DNA of 64,000 nt from Agrobacterium cucumeris (GTDB lineage: Bacteria; Pseudomonadota; Alphaproteobacteria; Rhizobiales; Rhizobiaceae). Below the pieces are notes generated by a model. It saw nothing but the letters and a program-made list of their open reading frames with translations, made no database searches and was not told the origin of the DNA. The DNA lies in contig NZ_CP080388.1 in NCBI RefSeq assembly GCF_030036535.1, positions 1,545,001-1,609,000 on the forward strand. The letters run 5' to 3'. The position numbers and the translations under genes are program-made. Below are positions 1 through 12,657 of the stretch, piece by piece; the first letter of the stretch is position 1; every line of letters starts with the position of its first letter.

Positions 1-29
1 CAGCGGTTCGATCCCGCTCAGCTCCACCA
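1..29 (+). tRNA. tRNA-Ala, 3' end only
   Basis: This is the last 29 bases of a tRNA gene cut by the window edge. The T stem AGCGG/CCGCT, the loop TTCGATC, the acceptor strand CAGCTCC and then A-CCA can all be read. The acceptor strand fits a partner starting GGGGC with a G3-U70 wobble, the alanine identity element. The anticodon is outside the window. Ala(UGC) is inferred from its place between 16S and 23S in alphaproteobacterial rrn operons. Confidence 0.85.
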
Positions 30-631
30 ATCGCTAGCGCGGTTTTGGTGTGTAGCGCGGGAATATCCTTCTGGAGAAATAAAAGTTTGCATCGTCCTGC
101 TAGGGATTGATGCCTGTTCTGAATACATTGTGAAGAGAAGATATGTCTGGAAGCTTCCAGGTGTTTTGAGCCCTTGTGGTTTGAAGCGTCCGAGCCCAGT
201 CCCAGAGAAACCATGTGATGGCTTAGTCGGCCGGAATTGGCGGAGGGATTGGAGGTAGGAAGGAAAGCTTGTCCGAGGCATGTTTGTTGTTTGAAGGTTT
301 AGGCCTTCATCTGATGGACATGCTGGATTGGTGTTGCCTGACCGCGCATCACCGGATGATATCTCGAGAAGCTGGTCTTAATGATACGACCTCGAAGTGC
401 ACCGGCGTGCCTTCATATGAGGATTGTATCGAACACGTCGATGTCATCGTTGGTGTTGCGGTTGTAAAAGGTAACCGTAACCGTTGTTCCTCTCTTTATC
501 GTTAGGGATGGAATGGCTTTCGCGGCAGATTGAGTTTTGCCCGGATGGCCCGATTTGGTACCCCTTTGAGCGCAAGCGAGAAGGAAAGGTTCTGCCAAAT
601 CCAACAGATGATGAGCATAGACAATGAGAAC
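30..631 (+). other. tRNA-Ala to 23S internal transcribed spacer
   Basis: Transcribed spacer of the rrn operon with no gene seen. Short open frames here are non-coding. Its last part, GATGAGCAT at 610-618 and GAACGAAGAAGT at 628-639, is complementary to bases 3421-3450 beyond the 23S gene. Together these form the long stem that RNase III would cut to release pre-23S rRNA. Confidence 0.8.
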
Positions 632-3431
<2,800 letters not shown>

Positions 3432-3679
3432 CCCATTGTTCATGCTCATCGAACGCAGTTCGATGATCTGTTCTGTCCTGACGCCCGAAGGGCTCCGGAC
3501 GGGCCGCGCCACAGGGCGCGACGACCTCTGGTCTGTATGGCTTCCATGCTCGACTTCGAGCAAAGGTGGAATACGGATCGGTCACGGAAAGACGTGTTAA
3601 ATTAAATAGAGCTTTGAGCTCTCCAGCTTCTCGAAACAGCAGTTTCCATGTGAAAACATGGAGCATGTTGCGTTTTGCC

Positions 3680-3797
3680 GACCTGGTGGTTATCGCGGGG
3701 CGGCTGCACCCGTTCCCATTCCGAACACGGCCGTGAAACGCCCCAGCGCCAATGGTACTCCGTCTCAAGACGCGGGAGAGTAGGTCGCTGCCAGGTC
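3680..3797 (+). rRNA. rrf: 5S ribosomal RNA
   Basis: 5S rRNA of about 118 nt. Terminal stem GACCTGG (3680-3686) pairs with CCAGGTC (3791-3797). The conserved loop CCCATTCCGAACACGG and the 3' block GGGAGAGTAGGTCGCTGCCAG are present. It lies about 250 bases after 23S in the usual rrn order. Confidence 0.93.
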
Positions 3798-3856
3798 TGC
3801 AAAACGCAACATCTAATCTTCTCATTCACATTCTTCGGCCCAGCCGATAAAAAAAG

Positions 3857-3876
3857 GGCCGCTCAAGCGGCCTTTT
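3857..3876 (+). terminator. rrn terminator hairpin
   Basis: GGCCGC (3857-3862), loop TCAA, GCGGCC (3867-3872), then TTTT. It is preceded by an A-run, so it could act on both strands. It follows 5S rRNA and precedes tRNA-fMet, so the tRNA may rely on read-through or its own promoter. Confidence 0.75.
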
Positions 3877-4018
3877 GTCGTTTAAGACCAGAATAAAAAA
3901 AGACGCCTCGTGCGTCCCTTAAAGGAGACAAATCGCCTTCGGCAATTTGCTCCGGCACCAAGCATAACCGCCATGCGGTTACGCTCTCGCGACAAGTTCT
4001 GCGAACTTGCGCTGGTAA

Positions 4019-4095
<77 letters not shown>

Positions 4096-4127
4096 AATCC
4101 CCTACAAAGACTATCATACAATAAAAT

Positions 4128-4151
4128 GCCCTCCCGCCGCGGAGGGCTTTT
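4128..4151 (+). terminator. Terminator after tRNA-fMet
   Basis: GCCCTCC (4128-4134), loop CGCCGC, GGAGGGC (4141-4147), then TTTT. A strong rho-independent terminator closing the rrn/tRNA transcript. Confidence 0.85.
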
Positions 4152-4289
4152 GCGTTCCAAGCACTCAAACCTATGCATCTTCTGGCTGGTAATCTGCCTC
4201 TCTTTCTGTGCCGATCCAGCCGTTCGAGATTGCCATAAATCCGGATTTGGCCATGATGCGCAAATCATCCAACGCAGAAGAAAGACGCC

Positions 4290-4403
4290 GTGACCGCCGA
4301 ACCTTTGCAGATACTCAAGACCATCTACGGCTATGATACATTCCGCCGACGCCAGGGCGAATTGGGTTCCGTACTTGAGCCGTGTCTTCGAGGATTGCTC
4401 TAA
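4290..4403 (+). pseudogene. recQ 5' relic
   Basis: A GTG-started frame of 37 codons. Its residues 5-24, PLQILKTIYGYDTFRRRQGE, match the N-terminal start of RecQ DNA helicases (the family pattern is roughly LLK..YGY..FR..Q.E, before the Walker A region). The similarity stops abruptly near residue 24, and TAA follows at 4401-4403. No helicase motif is present. It looks like the stub of a deleted helicase gene. The assignment rests on remembered family sequence. The rest of 4152-4577 shows nothing recognisable. Confidence 0.55.
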
Positions 4404-4577
4404 TTAGACCCAGACCGCGCGCCGGGTCTTATTTGAACATGCGGCATTTCTTAGGTATGGGATCGCCCTGGAAGGGGTGGCCTGCGAGGCTATCATTCAG
4501 GACGCTGAGATGCCGGACACGTGGCAGAATGGCTGCCGGAGCATACGTGGATTGTGTGAGAAGCCGCAGCATGCAGT

Positions 4578-5189
4578 CTAAAGCCCGCCCTGAACCTGCA
4601 GGAACTGCAACACCCTGTCGACCCCGTCTCCGCGTTTCATGTCAGAGAAAACGAAGGGCAATGCTGCGCGCATGCGCAGTGCATCCTTGTTCATGACATC
4701 AAGATCGACACCGACATGAGGCGCGAGGTCCATCTTGTTGATAACCAGAAGATCGGACCGGGTGATGCCAGGTCCGCCCTTGCGAGGGATTTCCTCACCC
4801 TGGCAGACCGAGATAACATAGATCGTCAGGTCTGCGAGATCCGGTGAAAATGTTGCGGCGAGGTTGTCTCCGCCAGATTCGATAAACACCACGTCAAGAT
4901 CCGGAAAGCGGCCATTGAGGTCTGCTATGGCCTGAAGATTGATCGAGGCGTCCTCACGGATTGCCGTATGCGGGCATCCGCCGGTTTCCACGCCGACGAT
5001 GCGGTCGGATGACAAGGCCTGCATGCGAACCAGTGCCTCGGCGTCTTCCTTCGTGTAGATATCATTCGTGACGACGGCGACCGAATAATGGTCGCGCATG
5101 GCCTTGCATAATTTTTCGGTCAAAGCCGTTTTGCCCGAGCCTACGGGACCACCGATGCCGACACGCAGGGGACCATTCTTCGACGTCAT
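4578..5189 (-). CDS. ureG: Urease accessory GTPase UreG
   Basis: UreG (203 aa) is the GTPase that, with UreD/UreF, drives nickel insertion and lysine carbamylation in urease. The P-loop GPVGSGKT is near residues 11-18, followed by the UreG/HypB features [36 protein letters not shown] and the base-specifying INKMDL. ATG at 5189 is chosen because GGAGG precedes it by 5-7 bases. A TTG four codons upstream is less likely. The gene stands alone about 16 kb from the structural urease genes and faces the recQ stub. UreG normally sits beside ureF and ureE, so the locus has probably been split. A second ureG elsewhere cannot be excluded. Confidence 0.95.
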   Translation of the reverse strand: MTSKNGPLRVGIGGPVGSGKTALTEKLCKAMRDHYSVAVVTNDIYTKEDAEALVRMQALSSDRIVGVETGGCPHTAIREDASINLQAIADLNGRFPDLDVVFIESGGDNLAATFSPDLADLTIYVISVCQGEEIPRKGGPGITRSDLLVINKMDLAPHVGVDLDVMNKDALRMRAALPFVFSDMKRGDGVDRVLQFLQVQGGL

Positions 5190-5645
5190 CGCAACCTCCA
5201 ACGTTGGAGCGCGGGAAAAATCCCATCACCCGGATAATAGTGTTTTCGCATGGAAAAACCACGCTTATTACGGATTTCGATACAGCAGGCATGAGAGCAG
5301 TTAGAGGAACTGCAGCGCATATCGGCCCAGAATCTGCCGCAGGGTCTTTCAGACAAGGTGCAACCTTTCACCGGGGGACGTGCGACGTCATGACCAGTGC
5401 GCAGGTGAGCAGGTCGCTATTCTCATGTCAATCCACACAATTCTGGCTGCCGAGAATTCACGTCGGTCTGCAGAAACCGAAATGAAATCTGAAATGACCA
5501 CACCGCGCCTTCTCGCATGTGATGCGTAAATCGTCCCCGAAATTGGCGCTGCGTCCCTAATATATCCATGATTTACGCCCCGTTGTTGACATCGTCCCGT
5601 AGACCCAAACTATTCCCTGAGCGTCTCACTAGTGGAGGAAACAAG
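5190..5645. other. Intergenic region between divergent genes
   Basis: 456 bases between ureG (minus) and the small secreted protein gene (plus), which must hold promoters for both. Short open frames on both strands show no recognisable protein. No ureE or ureF remnant was identified when the region upstream of ureG was read in three frames. Confidence 0.5.
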
Positions 5646-5951
5646 ATGCGCCCCGCAACATGGTCTGCGTTTGCTCTCGCTGCTTGCCTTATCTTGCCTG
5701 TATCGGTACCGGCTCCAGCCTATGCCGTGTCGATCAACATTCATGTCGGTTCCAATCTCAATTTTGGCCGCGCGATAACGTGCAGGCAGGGTCAACAGCT
5801 CATTCAGAACCGTGGCTTCCGAAATGTCCGCCGCGTCGATTGCAGGGGCCGGACATTCGTCTATCACGCCAGGCGAGGCAGCGGAGATTTCGAAATTTCG
5901 CTCAGTTCCCGCACTGGACGCGTGATGGAGATACGACGGCTTCGTCGGTAG
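5646..5951 (+). CDS. Small secreted protein, rhizobial family
   Basis: A 101-residue protein with an N-terminal signal peptide (hydrophobic core about residues 6-25, probable cleavage after AYA). The mature part is basic, has two Cys (in ITCRQGQ and DCRGR) that could form a disulfide, and ends RRLRR. Short periplasmic proteins of this pattern, with a CRQGQ.LI...GF..V..DC motif and a PepSY-like C-terminal strand, recur in Rhizobiales. No biochemical role is known to me. The start at 5646 is set by GGAGG seven bases upstream. The longer in-frame start at 5568 lacks a ribosome site and would spoil the signal peptide. Confidence 0.75.
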   Translation: MRPATWSAFALAACLILPVSVPAPAYAVSINIHVGSNLNFGRAITCRQGQQLIQNRGFRNVRRVDCRGRTFVYHARRGSGDFEISLSSRTGRVMEIRRLRR

Positions 5952-6056
5952 TAATCCAAGGCGGTATTCGGGGCTGATGGTCCGTTGGGTTGCTGCGAAT
6001 GTATCTCCCTGGATTATCGATGCGTTCCTGCCGAGACAGTGAAAAAGACCCGACAG

Positions 6057-7118
6057 TCATGTCTGGCTGCCGCTGTCAGGCACGTCGTCTGTTTTATCTC
6101 GCCCGGAAGGTGCGCCAAGAACCACTGCTATCCAGCGGGTTCCGGCGAACTGTGCGCAGAACGTGATGATCGCAATCGTGATCGGCACGCCGATGAATGC
6201 GCCGAACACACCCCATATTGATGACCAGAAAAACACCGAGAACAACACCAGGAAAGGCGACATCGCCAGCGCATATCCTGCAACACGCGGCTCTATATAA
6301 CTTCCGATCGCGAATTGTATCACGTTCAGGCCGGCGAAAATAAAGATCGCGGCCTCCGGCGATCCAAACTGCGCCAGAGCGTAGGCACTCGGCAGAAGCG
6401 TCGCAATGAACGGCCCCATAAAGGGAATGTAGTTCAGCGCAAACGCAATGACGCCCCATTCTGTGGCAAAGCGCAATCCGAAGACCGCCGACAACACCCA
6501 GACCATAATGCCAGTCGCAAGGCTCATCAGCGTGCGTACAAACATGTAGCGTCGGAGCTTGGCCGCGGTCTGCATAGCACCACCAATGACGGCATCCGCC
6601 GTGTCTTTTGCCAATGCCCTTCGGATATTGCGCGCCACGGCGTCGGTATCGAGGAGCCCGAGCAATACATAGACGACGACAACGATCCAGAAGGAAATCG
6701 TCGTATTCAGCCGGGCTGTCACGCCCTGCAGCATTCGAAGCAGCCAACCGACGTTAAAATGTTCGGCCCACAGCCCGGCGACAACGATGCCATGTCCTTC
6801 CAGCCACGTCACAAGATTGCTGTAAAGCATCTGGAAGCGGGGGGCGTCGCTGACGACGGAGCGACCGATACGGCCGAAACCCCATGCACTAACGGATGCA
6901 AGCGCTGTGAAGACACAGATGATTATCCCGACCACAATCGCCAGTGCCAGAAGTCTTGGAAGGCGGGTCTGGAGAGTCTTCTGAACCGGCCACACAAGGG
7001 CAATCACAAGAAGTGCACCGGCGATCGGTGCAAACACCGCAGCGGCGATCTGCAGCGCAGATATAAACGCGATCGTTGCGATCAGAAAAACAGGGCCGAC
7101 CAGCGTTGGGTTACTCAT
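6057..7118 (-). CDS. AI-2E family transporter (PerM/TqsA-like)
   Basis: A polytopic inner-membrane protein of 353 aa from the AI-2E/PerM exporter family. Paired hydrophobic segments fill residues 5-60. A soluble, helix-rich stretch follows (about 90-150), then a conserved C-terminal block with ALNYIPFMGPFIATLLP, an IGSYIEP motif and a final hairpin ending GVFGAFIGVPITIAII. The family exports small molecules or exchanges Na+/H+, and the substrate cannot be read from sequence. ATG at 7118 is preferred because GGAAGGG precedes it. The longer frame to 7178 adds a non-hydrophobic head. It lies downstream of the SLC13 gene on the same strand with a 144-base gap. Confidence 0.85.
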   Translation of the reverse strand: MSNPTLVGPVFLIATIAFISALQIAAAVFAPIAGALLVIALVWPVQKTLQTRLPRLLALAIVVGIIICVFTALASVSAWGFGRIGRSVVSDAPRFQMLYSNLVTWLEGHGIVVAGLWAEHFNVGWLLRMLQGVTARLNTTISFWIVVVVYVLLGLLDTDAVARNIRRALAKDTADAVIGGAMQTAAKLRRYMFVRTLMSLATGIMVWVLSAVFGLRFATEWGVIAFALNYIPFMGPFIATLLPSAYALAQFGSPEAAIFIFAGLNVIQFAIGSYIEPRVAGYALAMSPFLVLFSVFFWSSIWGVFGAFIGVPITIAIITFCAQFAGTRWIAVVLGAPSGRDKTDDVPDSGSQT

Positions 7119-7262
7119 AAAGTCGATGTCCCTTCCTGGAGAGGATCGCCAAGGGCTGCGACCTGCGGTGCAGGGCATTCAGGCATAGTTGCAAAAATCC
7201 GAGTTGGAACAATCGGTTCACTGTCCCAAAACCATGCGTTCCGTCTCAAATCGATCATGCGA

Positions 7263-9074
7263 CTAGAACGGCCAGATCAGCGGAACCATGAAAACGGCGA
7301 TCAGGAAGAAAAACACCATGAGCGGCGTCCCAAGCTTCCAGTAATCGCCGAACCGGTAGCCGCCTGGTCCCATCACCATCATGTTGGTTGTCGTGGCAAT
7401 CGGCGTCATGAACGACGCGGAACCGGCAACACAGAGGCTCATGAGAACCGGCTGCGGATCAATTTGCATGGCAGATGCAGCCGCCATTGCGATTGGAATG
7501 ACAAGCATGGTTGTAGCCGTATTGCTCATCACCTGCCCAAGAGAGGCCGTGAGCACAAATAAACCGGCAACGAGCGCCGTCGGACCGGCCGAGCCGATTG
7601 CCGAGACAAGCTCATCGGCCACGAAAGCTGCCGTACCCGATTGCATCATGGCGGTCGAAATCGGCATCATCGCCCCCACGAGCATTACCGTCGTCCAGTG
7701 AACGGCGCGATAGGATTGCTCGGGCGTAATTACGCCCGACGCGACCAGAACACATGCGCACAGAATGCCCGCAACCGCGGGCGGCACGATATTGGTCGCC
7801 AGCATCACGACAAGGCCGATCAGTGCCACCACCGCAACCTTTGCTCCCGGCCCCATTGGAACGGCCTGCCGGCGAACGAGGTCGGGTGAATCGACAACCA
7901 GCACATCGGGATCGTTGAGGCGCAGGTCGAGCGCTTCCCAACTGCCTTCGAGAAGAATGGTGTCACCTGCCTCCAGCGTCGGGTTGGCGTAATCGATTTC
8001 CTCGCCCCTTCGATGCACCGCCAAAACGATCAGATCACCACTTTCCGTCGCAACGCCTGGAAACATCGGGCGCCCTATGAGGCCGGAGCGTGGCGGAACC
8101 ATCACCTCTGCCAGGCCGGAGCGCCGGTTGAAGGCCGAATTTCCACCCTCTACAGGCGCGTCCTCGCGAATGGCAAGGTGAAGCCGTGCGGCTGCTTCCG
8201 CAACAGCCTGTGCGGTGCCTCGAACGAGCAGATAGTCATCCGGTGTGATACTCCTGCTGCGAGCAGGTAAACCAGAGGCAAGTGCCTGAACGGCCATGAC
8301 CTGTATCTCGCTTCCACCGCCCAGATCGACGTTGTCCGCCATTACTCCGACCAGTGGAGAACTGTCGCGGATCCTCAATCGGAAGAGCCCGTCCCGCAGA
8401 CCGTAGTGTTCGACAAGCGTCTGGGCATGGCGGCTGAAGTCGGCGGGCAGCCGGACATTGCTTTTATGTGGAAGCAGGTATCTTCCGACCAGGAGTACGA
8501 TCAGGATTGTTCCGGCGAGAAGCGGCACGCCGATATAGGCAAATTCAATGAAGCCGAACCCCTCTCGCCCGGAATCTTCCAAAGCCTCGGAGACGAGGAA
8601 ATTCTTGGGCGAACCAGTCAGAAGCAGATTGGCCCCGGAGTGAGCCGCAAAAGCGAGCGGCATCAGCAATTGTGCTGGCGATTGACCGAGGCGAACAGCC
8701 GCCAGCACGGCAACGGGCATCATCGCTGCAACAGCCCCGCTTCCGCTGACGAGCGACGTCAGGCAACCGACGGCGAGCATGAGAATAAGCAGGAGCCTGG
8801 TGCGATTGTTTCCGCCAGCCTGAGCGATCAGCATTTGTCCGCACCATGCCGTCACGCCGGTTCGTTCAAGGGCAGCGCTGATGATGAAGAGACTGGCGAT
8901 AAAGAGAACGGCACGATCCCCGAAACCCGCAAAGGCCTGTTCCAAGGTGACAAGCCCTGCGGCCCAGAGCGAAAGTGTCGCCGCGAAAGCAACAGCAATA
9001 ACCGGCAGCCTGTTCCATGCGAAAAGAGCGATTGTCGCAAAGATTATCAGACCGGTGCTCTGGATTGGCGACAA
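7263..9074 (-). CDS. SLC13-type permease with two RCK_C domains (paralog A)
   Basis: A 603-aa anion permease of the SLC13/divalent anion:Na+ superfamily. N-terminal membrane segments (about 5-200) include the SNT-like selectivity region SGSGAVAAMMPV. Two TrkA-C/RCK_C regulatory domains follow (about 215-300 and 310-395), then the C-terminal membrane half with SNTATTMLVIP and the ending FMTPIATTTNMMVMGPGGYRF...Y. Relatives carry sulfate, phosphate or dicarboxylates, and the substrate here is unknown. The start is TTG, preceded by GGGAG. The same TTG-Ser-Pro start occurs in paralog B at 10710, which supports it. Transcription follows the DUF900 lipoprotein gene. Confidence 0.88.
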   Translation of the reverse strand: MSPIQSTGLIIFATIALFAWNRLPVIAVAFAATLSLWAAGLVTLEQAFAGFGDRAVLFIASLFIISAALERTGVTAWCGQMLIAQAGGNNRTRLLLILMLAVGCLTSLVSGSGAVAAMMPVAVLAAVRLGQSPAQLLMPLAFAAHSGANLLLTGSPKNFLVSEALEDSGREGFGFIEFAYIGVPLLAGTILIVLLVGRYLLPHKSNVRLPADFSRHAQTLVEHYGLRDGLFRLRIRDSSPLVGVMADNVDLGGGSEIQVMAVQALASGLPARSRSITPDDYLLVRGTAQAVAEAAARLHLAIREDAPVEGGNSAFNRRSGLAEVMVPPRSGLIGRPMFPGVATESGDLIVLAVHRRGEEIDYANPTLEAGDTILLEGSWEALDLRLNDPDVLVVDSPDLVRRQAVPMGPGAKVAVVALIGLVVMLATNIVPPAVAGILCACVLVASGVITPEQSYRAVHWTTVMLVGAMMPISTAMMQSGTAAFVADELVSAIGSAGPTALVAGLFVLTASLGQVMSNTATTMLVIPIAMAAASAMQIDPQPVLMSLCVAGSASFMTPIATTTNMMVMGPGGYRFGDYWKLGTPLMVFFFLIAVFMVPLIWPF

Positions 9075-9290
9075 ACAAAATCTCCCTGCTCGCAGCGCCG
9101 GCCTCGTTCACGCCCGCCTTCAGTGCCGAGTTGCGGGACATCACGTGACCGGATCTCTCTGCCGGGCAAGGTCACCTCGCTACGCTAGCAACTGCGGCAA
9201 CATTAATGATGAGCGACAAATCCCAAAATTGGGCTGATCGTCCCATTTTCAGCGCCGCATCGAGGGCTTCGCAAAGCAGAATTGGAAAAT

Positions 9291-10415
9291 CTAGGGGGTC
9301 GTGGCCATGTCGAATATCAGGATCGGAGCGGTCACCGCAAAGGTTGCGACAGCACCAAGGGCATCAATTGTCGTTGCCGGACCTGCGACGTCGACATCCG
9401 AGATTTTCTGGCCTCGCAGCAGTCGATCGCCGATCAAGCGGACGGCCTCGGGCCGGGTGGCATAGAGCGCGTGGTTGGTACGATCTCCCGAACTCAGCGC
9501 GCTGAGATCAAGAACGGTCACGCCGGAAAGATCAGCCAAGGCTCGCCGGTAGTCTTCCTGCGATGGATCGATCCCCCCGAGACGGGCACCGCCACGCGCG
9601 ATAAACTGCGAAAGCCGAAGGGCCCGGTCTGTCTGCGCCGCGAAAATGGTGATCTGCGGACGCATCGCCCCCATGTCTTCGACCTGCCGCCGGAAGACGC
9701 CGACGTCGAGATCCGGAGATGCAAGGATGAGGTTGGAGATTTTACGCGGGACACCGTGTCGTTGAAGAGCAACCTGTCTGACCGCTTCAACCGCAAGCCA
9801 GGCACCCATCGAATGGGCCAGCACGACAACTTCATCGATGGATTTGCTATCTATGGCGGCTTGCAACAGGTTCGCCAGATCCGATCGCGAATAGGACGCG
9901 TTGTCAAAGTCGCGCTTGTAGTCCAGAAACTGCCCGCGAGATGGCCAGGAAAAAAGGATCGGCACGGCGTCTGCATCCGTATCGTGCACAAGTTGTGCGA
10001 AGCGGAAAACGGAGCGGTCAAACGTTGTTCTGAAACCATGCACATAGACGAAAGCCTTGCGCCGGTGTGGCCCCCGGAATGCAGCCGCAACATCCTCAGT
10101 TTTGATCGAGGTCACCGATGTCGCGACAAAATTGCGATCCGGATTTCCCGGCGGCCGCCGGGGGAGTTCAAGTGTACCGGGTTTTCGATTGCGAGGGACT
10201 GAAACGACGATCCTGCTATAGGAAACCGAGGCGCCGCGATCACCGCCGAACAATACGCCGGGATCTTTGACCGGCTCCCGCGTTGTTGCGGCAATAAGAG
10301 TAATCTGATCGGCGTTCGCGACAGGCGACGTTACGGTCAGCAATCCCGTTCGTGGTGCACAGGCCACCAGACAGGCAGAAAAAACAGCAACCAAGAATAT
10401 GCTTCGCCTGCGCAT
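9291..10415 (-). CDS. Alpha/beta hydrolase lipoprotein (DUF900)
   Basis: A 374-aa esterase-like alpha/beta hydrolase of the DUF900 family. The signal peptide ends in a lipobox, LVAC at about residues 16-19, so it should be a periplasm-facing lipoprotein. Core motifs are the oxyanion strand FVYVHGFRT, the nucleophile elbow AHSMG with Ser, and an acidic residue after the following strand (SPDLDVGVF). ATG at 10415 with GAGGT upstream gives a proper signal peptide. The longer frame to 10472 does not. It is upstream of, and probably cotranscribed with, SLC13 paralog A. Substrate unknown. Confidence 0.8.
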   Translation of the reverse strand: MRRRSIFLVAVFSACLVACAPRTGLLTVTSPVANADQITLIAATTREPVKDPGVLFGGDRGASVSYSRIVVSVPRNRKPGTLELPRRPPGNPDRNFVATSVTSIKTEDVAAAFRGPHRRKAFVYVHGFRTTFDRSVFRFAQLVHDTDADAVPILFSWPSRGQFLDYKRDFDNASYSRSDLANLLQAAIDSKSIDEVVVLAHSMGAWLAVEAVRQVALQRHGVPRKISNLILASPDLDVGVFRRQVEDMGAMRPQITIFAAQTDRALRLSQFIARGGARLGGIDPSQEDYRRALADLSGVTVLDLSALSSGDRTNHALYATRPEAVRLIGDRLLRGQKISDVDVAGPATTIDALGAVATFAVTAPILIFDMATTP

Positions 10416-10515
10416 TTTTACCTCAGTGAGCCGAAGCGCTGGTGCATTACCTTCCGGCACACTCAAAGCCACTGAGCGACCGGCGGCATACTAACTCAGC
10501 TCAAACCGGTCGTCA

Positions 10516-10601
10516 CATGGGATCAACGGCTTACCACGAAAAATCGCCCTTGTTCCGCCAGTCCGGGACGGGTTGCGTAGATTCGGGACTGTGATCCCAT
10601 G
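10516..10601. promoter_or_regulatory. Distant inverted repeat in divergent promoter region
   Basis: CATGGGATCA (10516-10525) is repeated in inverted orientation as TGATCCCATG (10592-10601), 66 bases apart. It lies between the divergent DUF900 lipoprotein gene and SLC13 paralog B. Two half-sites of a looping regulator are possible. The function is inferred from position only. Confidence 0.4.
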
Positions 10602-10709
10602 ACTTATCGCGGCCTCCGGCTCATCCTGATCATCGAGGTTCAGGCGTGCTGGCGTCAGGCAGCCGTATTGAAAACCGTATCAAGTCGGGTTTGTCAAAGG
10701 GAAGCAGGA

Positions 10710-12539
10710 TTGAGCCCGGTAGCCCTCGTTGCAATCATCATCGTTGCCGCAATAGTTTTGTTCATCTCGAACAGGGTACCGGCCGTTGTCGTCGCCATGC
10801 TGACTTGCCTGTCCCTGTGGGCGACAGGCCTGCTCAGTCTTGACCAGACCCTTGCCGGCTTCGGTGATCCCGCTGTCATTTTTATAGCAACGCTTTTCGT
10901 CGTCAGCTCCGCGCTTGAGCTCACCGGCGTCACGGTCTGGATGGGCAAGCGGTTATTGTGGGATGCCGGGAAAAAAAGCCGCAGCCGGTTCTTCCTTGTC
11001 ATGATGAGCCTGGTTGCCATGCTGACGGCACTGACCGGTATCTATGGAGCGGTGGCGGCCTTTTTACCTGTCGTTGTCGTCACTTCGGTTCGGCTTGGAC
11101 AAAAAACGTCCCAATTCCTTCTCCCGCTCGTCTTCGCCGCCCATGCGGGGTCGATGTTGACGTTGACCGGCACCCCGGTAAACGTTCTTGTCTCCGACGC
11201 GAGTATCGACGCCGGCGCTGAAGGTTTCGCATTCTTCGAATTTGCTCTTGTCGGGCTACCCCTTCTCGCTGGCAGCATGCTGATCATCATCCTGTTCGGC
11301 GAACGACTGTTACCGCAACGAAACGGTCCTTCGATCCCTTCGGATTTCAGCCGTCATGCACGGACGTTGGTGGAACAATACGGGATTGGAGCAAATCTCC
11401 ACCGCCTGCGTGTTCGCTCCACCTCGCCCTGCATGGGCAAGGCTGTCTCGACGGTCGACATGGCCCCCTATGTCGGCGCCCGGCTGGTGGCGGTGCATGA
11501 GGGTGACACCGCCCAGCCGATAAGACGGCCGCATATCGGGGAAAACGATCATCTCCTTTTGAGCGGAAATCCCGACGTGATCGCAAAATTCGCCGTGGAC
11601 CTGCATTTGTCGTTTCGGGAACACGAGGAAAACTCGGACGATATCCTTTTCAATCACCAGTCCGGACTGGCGGAAGTTGCTATCCCGCCGCGATCGCAAC
11701 TGATCGGCCAGACAGTCTTTCCCGGCATGGTTACCGAAAGTGGTGATCTTATCATTCTTGCCGTCCAGAAGGCGGGCAAGTCTGTCGATGGCCTCAGTGC
11801 CAACGGCGATGCAGGCGCGACCTCGCTGGAGGCCGGAGATACGATGCTACTGCAGGGAACATGGAAAGCACTTGATGTACGCCTGAACGACCCGGACGTG
11901 CTCATCGTCAGTTCGCCCGAACTCGTTCGCAGGCAGGCTGTCCCCATGGGGGCCGCTGCCAGGCAAACAGTCGCAATCCTGGCCGCCATGATCGTTCTGC
12001 TTGTAACCGGTATCGTTCCTCCAGCCGTCGCCGGCATTCTCGCGGCAGGCGCGATCGTTCTTTCCGGTATCCTGACACCAGAACAATGCTTCAGGGCTAT
12101 AGGATGGAGCACTGTCATTCTCATAGCAGCAATGAAGCCGCTTGCTGCAGTCATGATTGAGACGGGCGCTGCACCGCTGATCTCGAGGCAACTTGCCAAT
12201 CTGGTTGGAGACATCAGCCCGACGGGACTTCTGGCTGGCCTGTTCCTGCTGACCGCAATACTTGGACAGTTGATCAGCAACACGGCAACCGCCCTGATCA
12301 TGGTTCCGATTGGGATCGCAGCAGCGACGGGCATGGGCATCTCACCGCGTCCTGTTCTGATGAGCATCGCAATTGCAACTGCGGCAGCGTTCCTGACGCC
12401 GATAGCATCACCCGCCAACGCAATGGTCATGGGGCCTGGCGGTTATCGCTTTCGTGAATACTGGAGGCTTGGTCTGCCGCTGTTCGTCTGGTTCTTCATC
12501 GTTTCAGTCTTCGTCGTCCCACTCTTCTGGTCTTTCTAG
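10710..12539 (+). CDS. SLC13-type permease with two RCK_C domains (paralog B)
   Basis: A 609-aa paralog of the 7263-9074 product with the same plan: membrane half (about 5-200), two RCK_C domains (about 215-400), second membrane half (about 410-609). Shared blocks include FSRHARTLVEQYG, SGLAEV.IPPRS, LNDPDVL, QAVPMG, SNTAT and VMGPGGYRF.EYW. TTG at 10710 follows GGGAAGCAGGA and aligns with the TTG start of paralog A. The longer ATG frame from 10599 would add a 37-residue head that the paralog lacks. It is divergent from the DUF900 lipoprotein and is followed by another alpha/beta hydrolase. Transported ion unknown. Confidence 0.88.
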   Translation: MSPVALVAIIIVAAIVLFISNRVPAVVVAMLTCLSLWATGLLSLDQTLAGFGDPAVIFIATLFVVSSALELTGVTVWMGKRLLWDAGKKSRSRFFLVMMSLVAMLTALTGIYGAVAAFLPVVVVTSVRLGQKTSQFLLPLVFAAHAGSMLTLTGTPVNVLVSDASIDAGAEGFAFFEFALVGLPLLAGSMLIIILFGERLLPQRNGPSIPSDFSRHARTLVEQYGIGANLHRLRVRSTSPCMGKAVSTVDMAPYVGARLVAVHEGDTAQPIRRPHIGENDHLLLSGNPDVIAKFAVDLHLSFREHEENSDDILFNHQSGLAEVAIPPRSQLIGQTVFPGMVTESGDLIILAVQKAGKSVDGLSANGDAGATSLEAGDTMLLQGTWKALDVRLNDPDVLIVSSPELVRRQAVPMGAAARQTVAILAAMIVLLVTGIVPPAVAGILAAGAIVLSGILTPEQCFRAIGWSTVILIAAMKPLAAVMIETGAAPLISRQLANLVGDISPTGLLAGLFLLTAILGQLISNTATALIMVPIGIAAATGMGISPRPVLMSIAIATAAAFLTPIASPANAMVMGPGGYRFREYWRLGLPLFVWFFIVSVFVVPLFWSF

Positions 12540-12657
12540 GCTGAGGGACTGGTGGCGTCATTACCTTGCACTGGTCGAAATCCGCGATCGAATTTCGCGC
12601 TGCTCATGAAGGATGGTCATATACAAACGTACACTCTGAAAATTCCGGAGTAACGGC

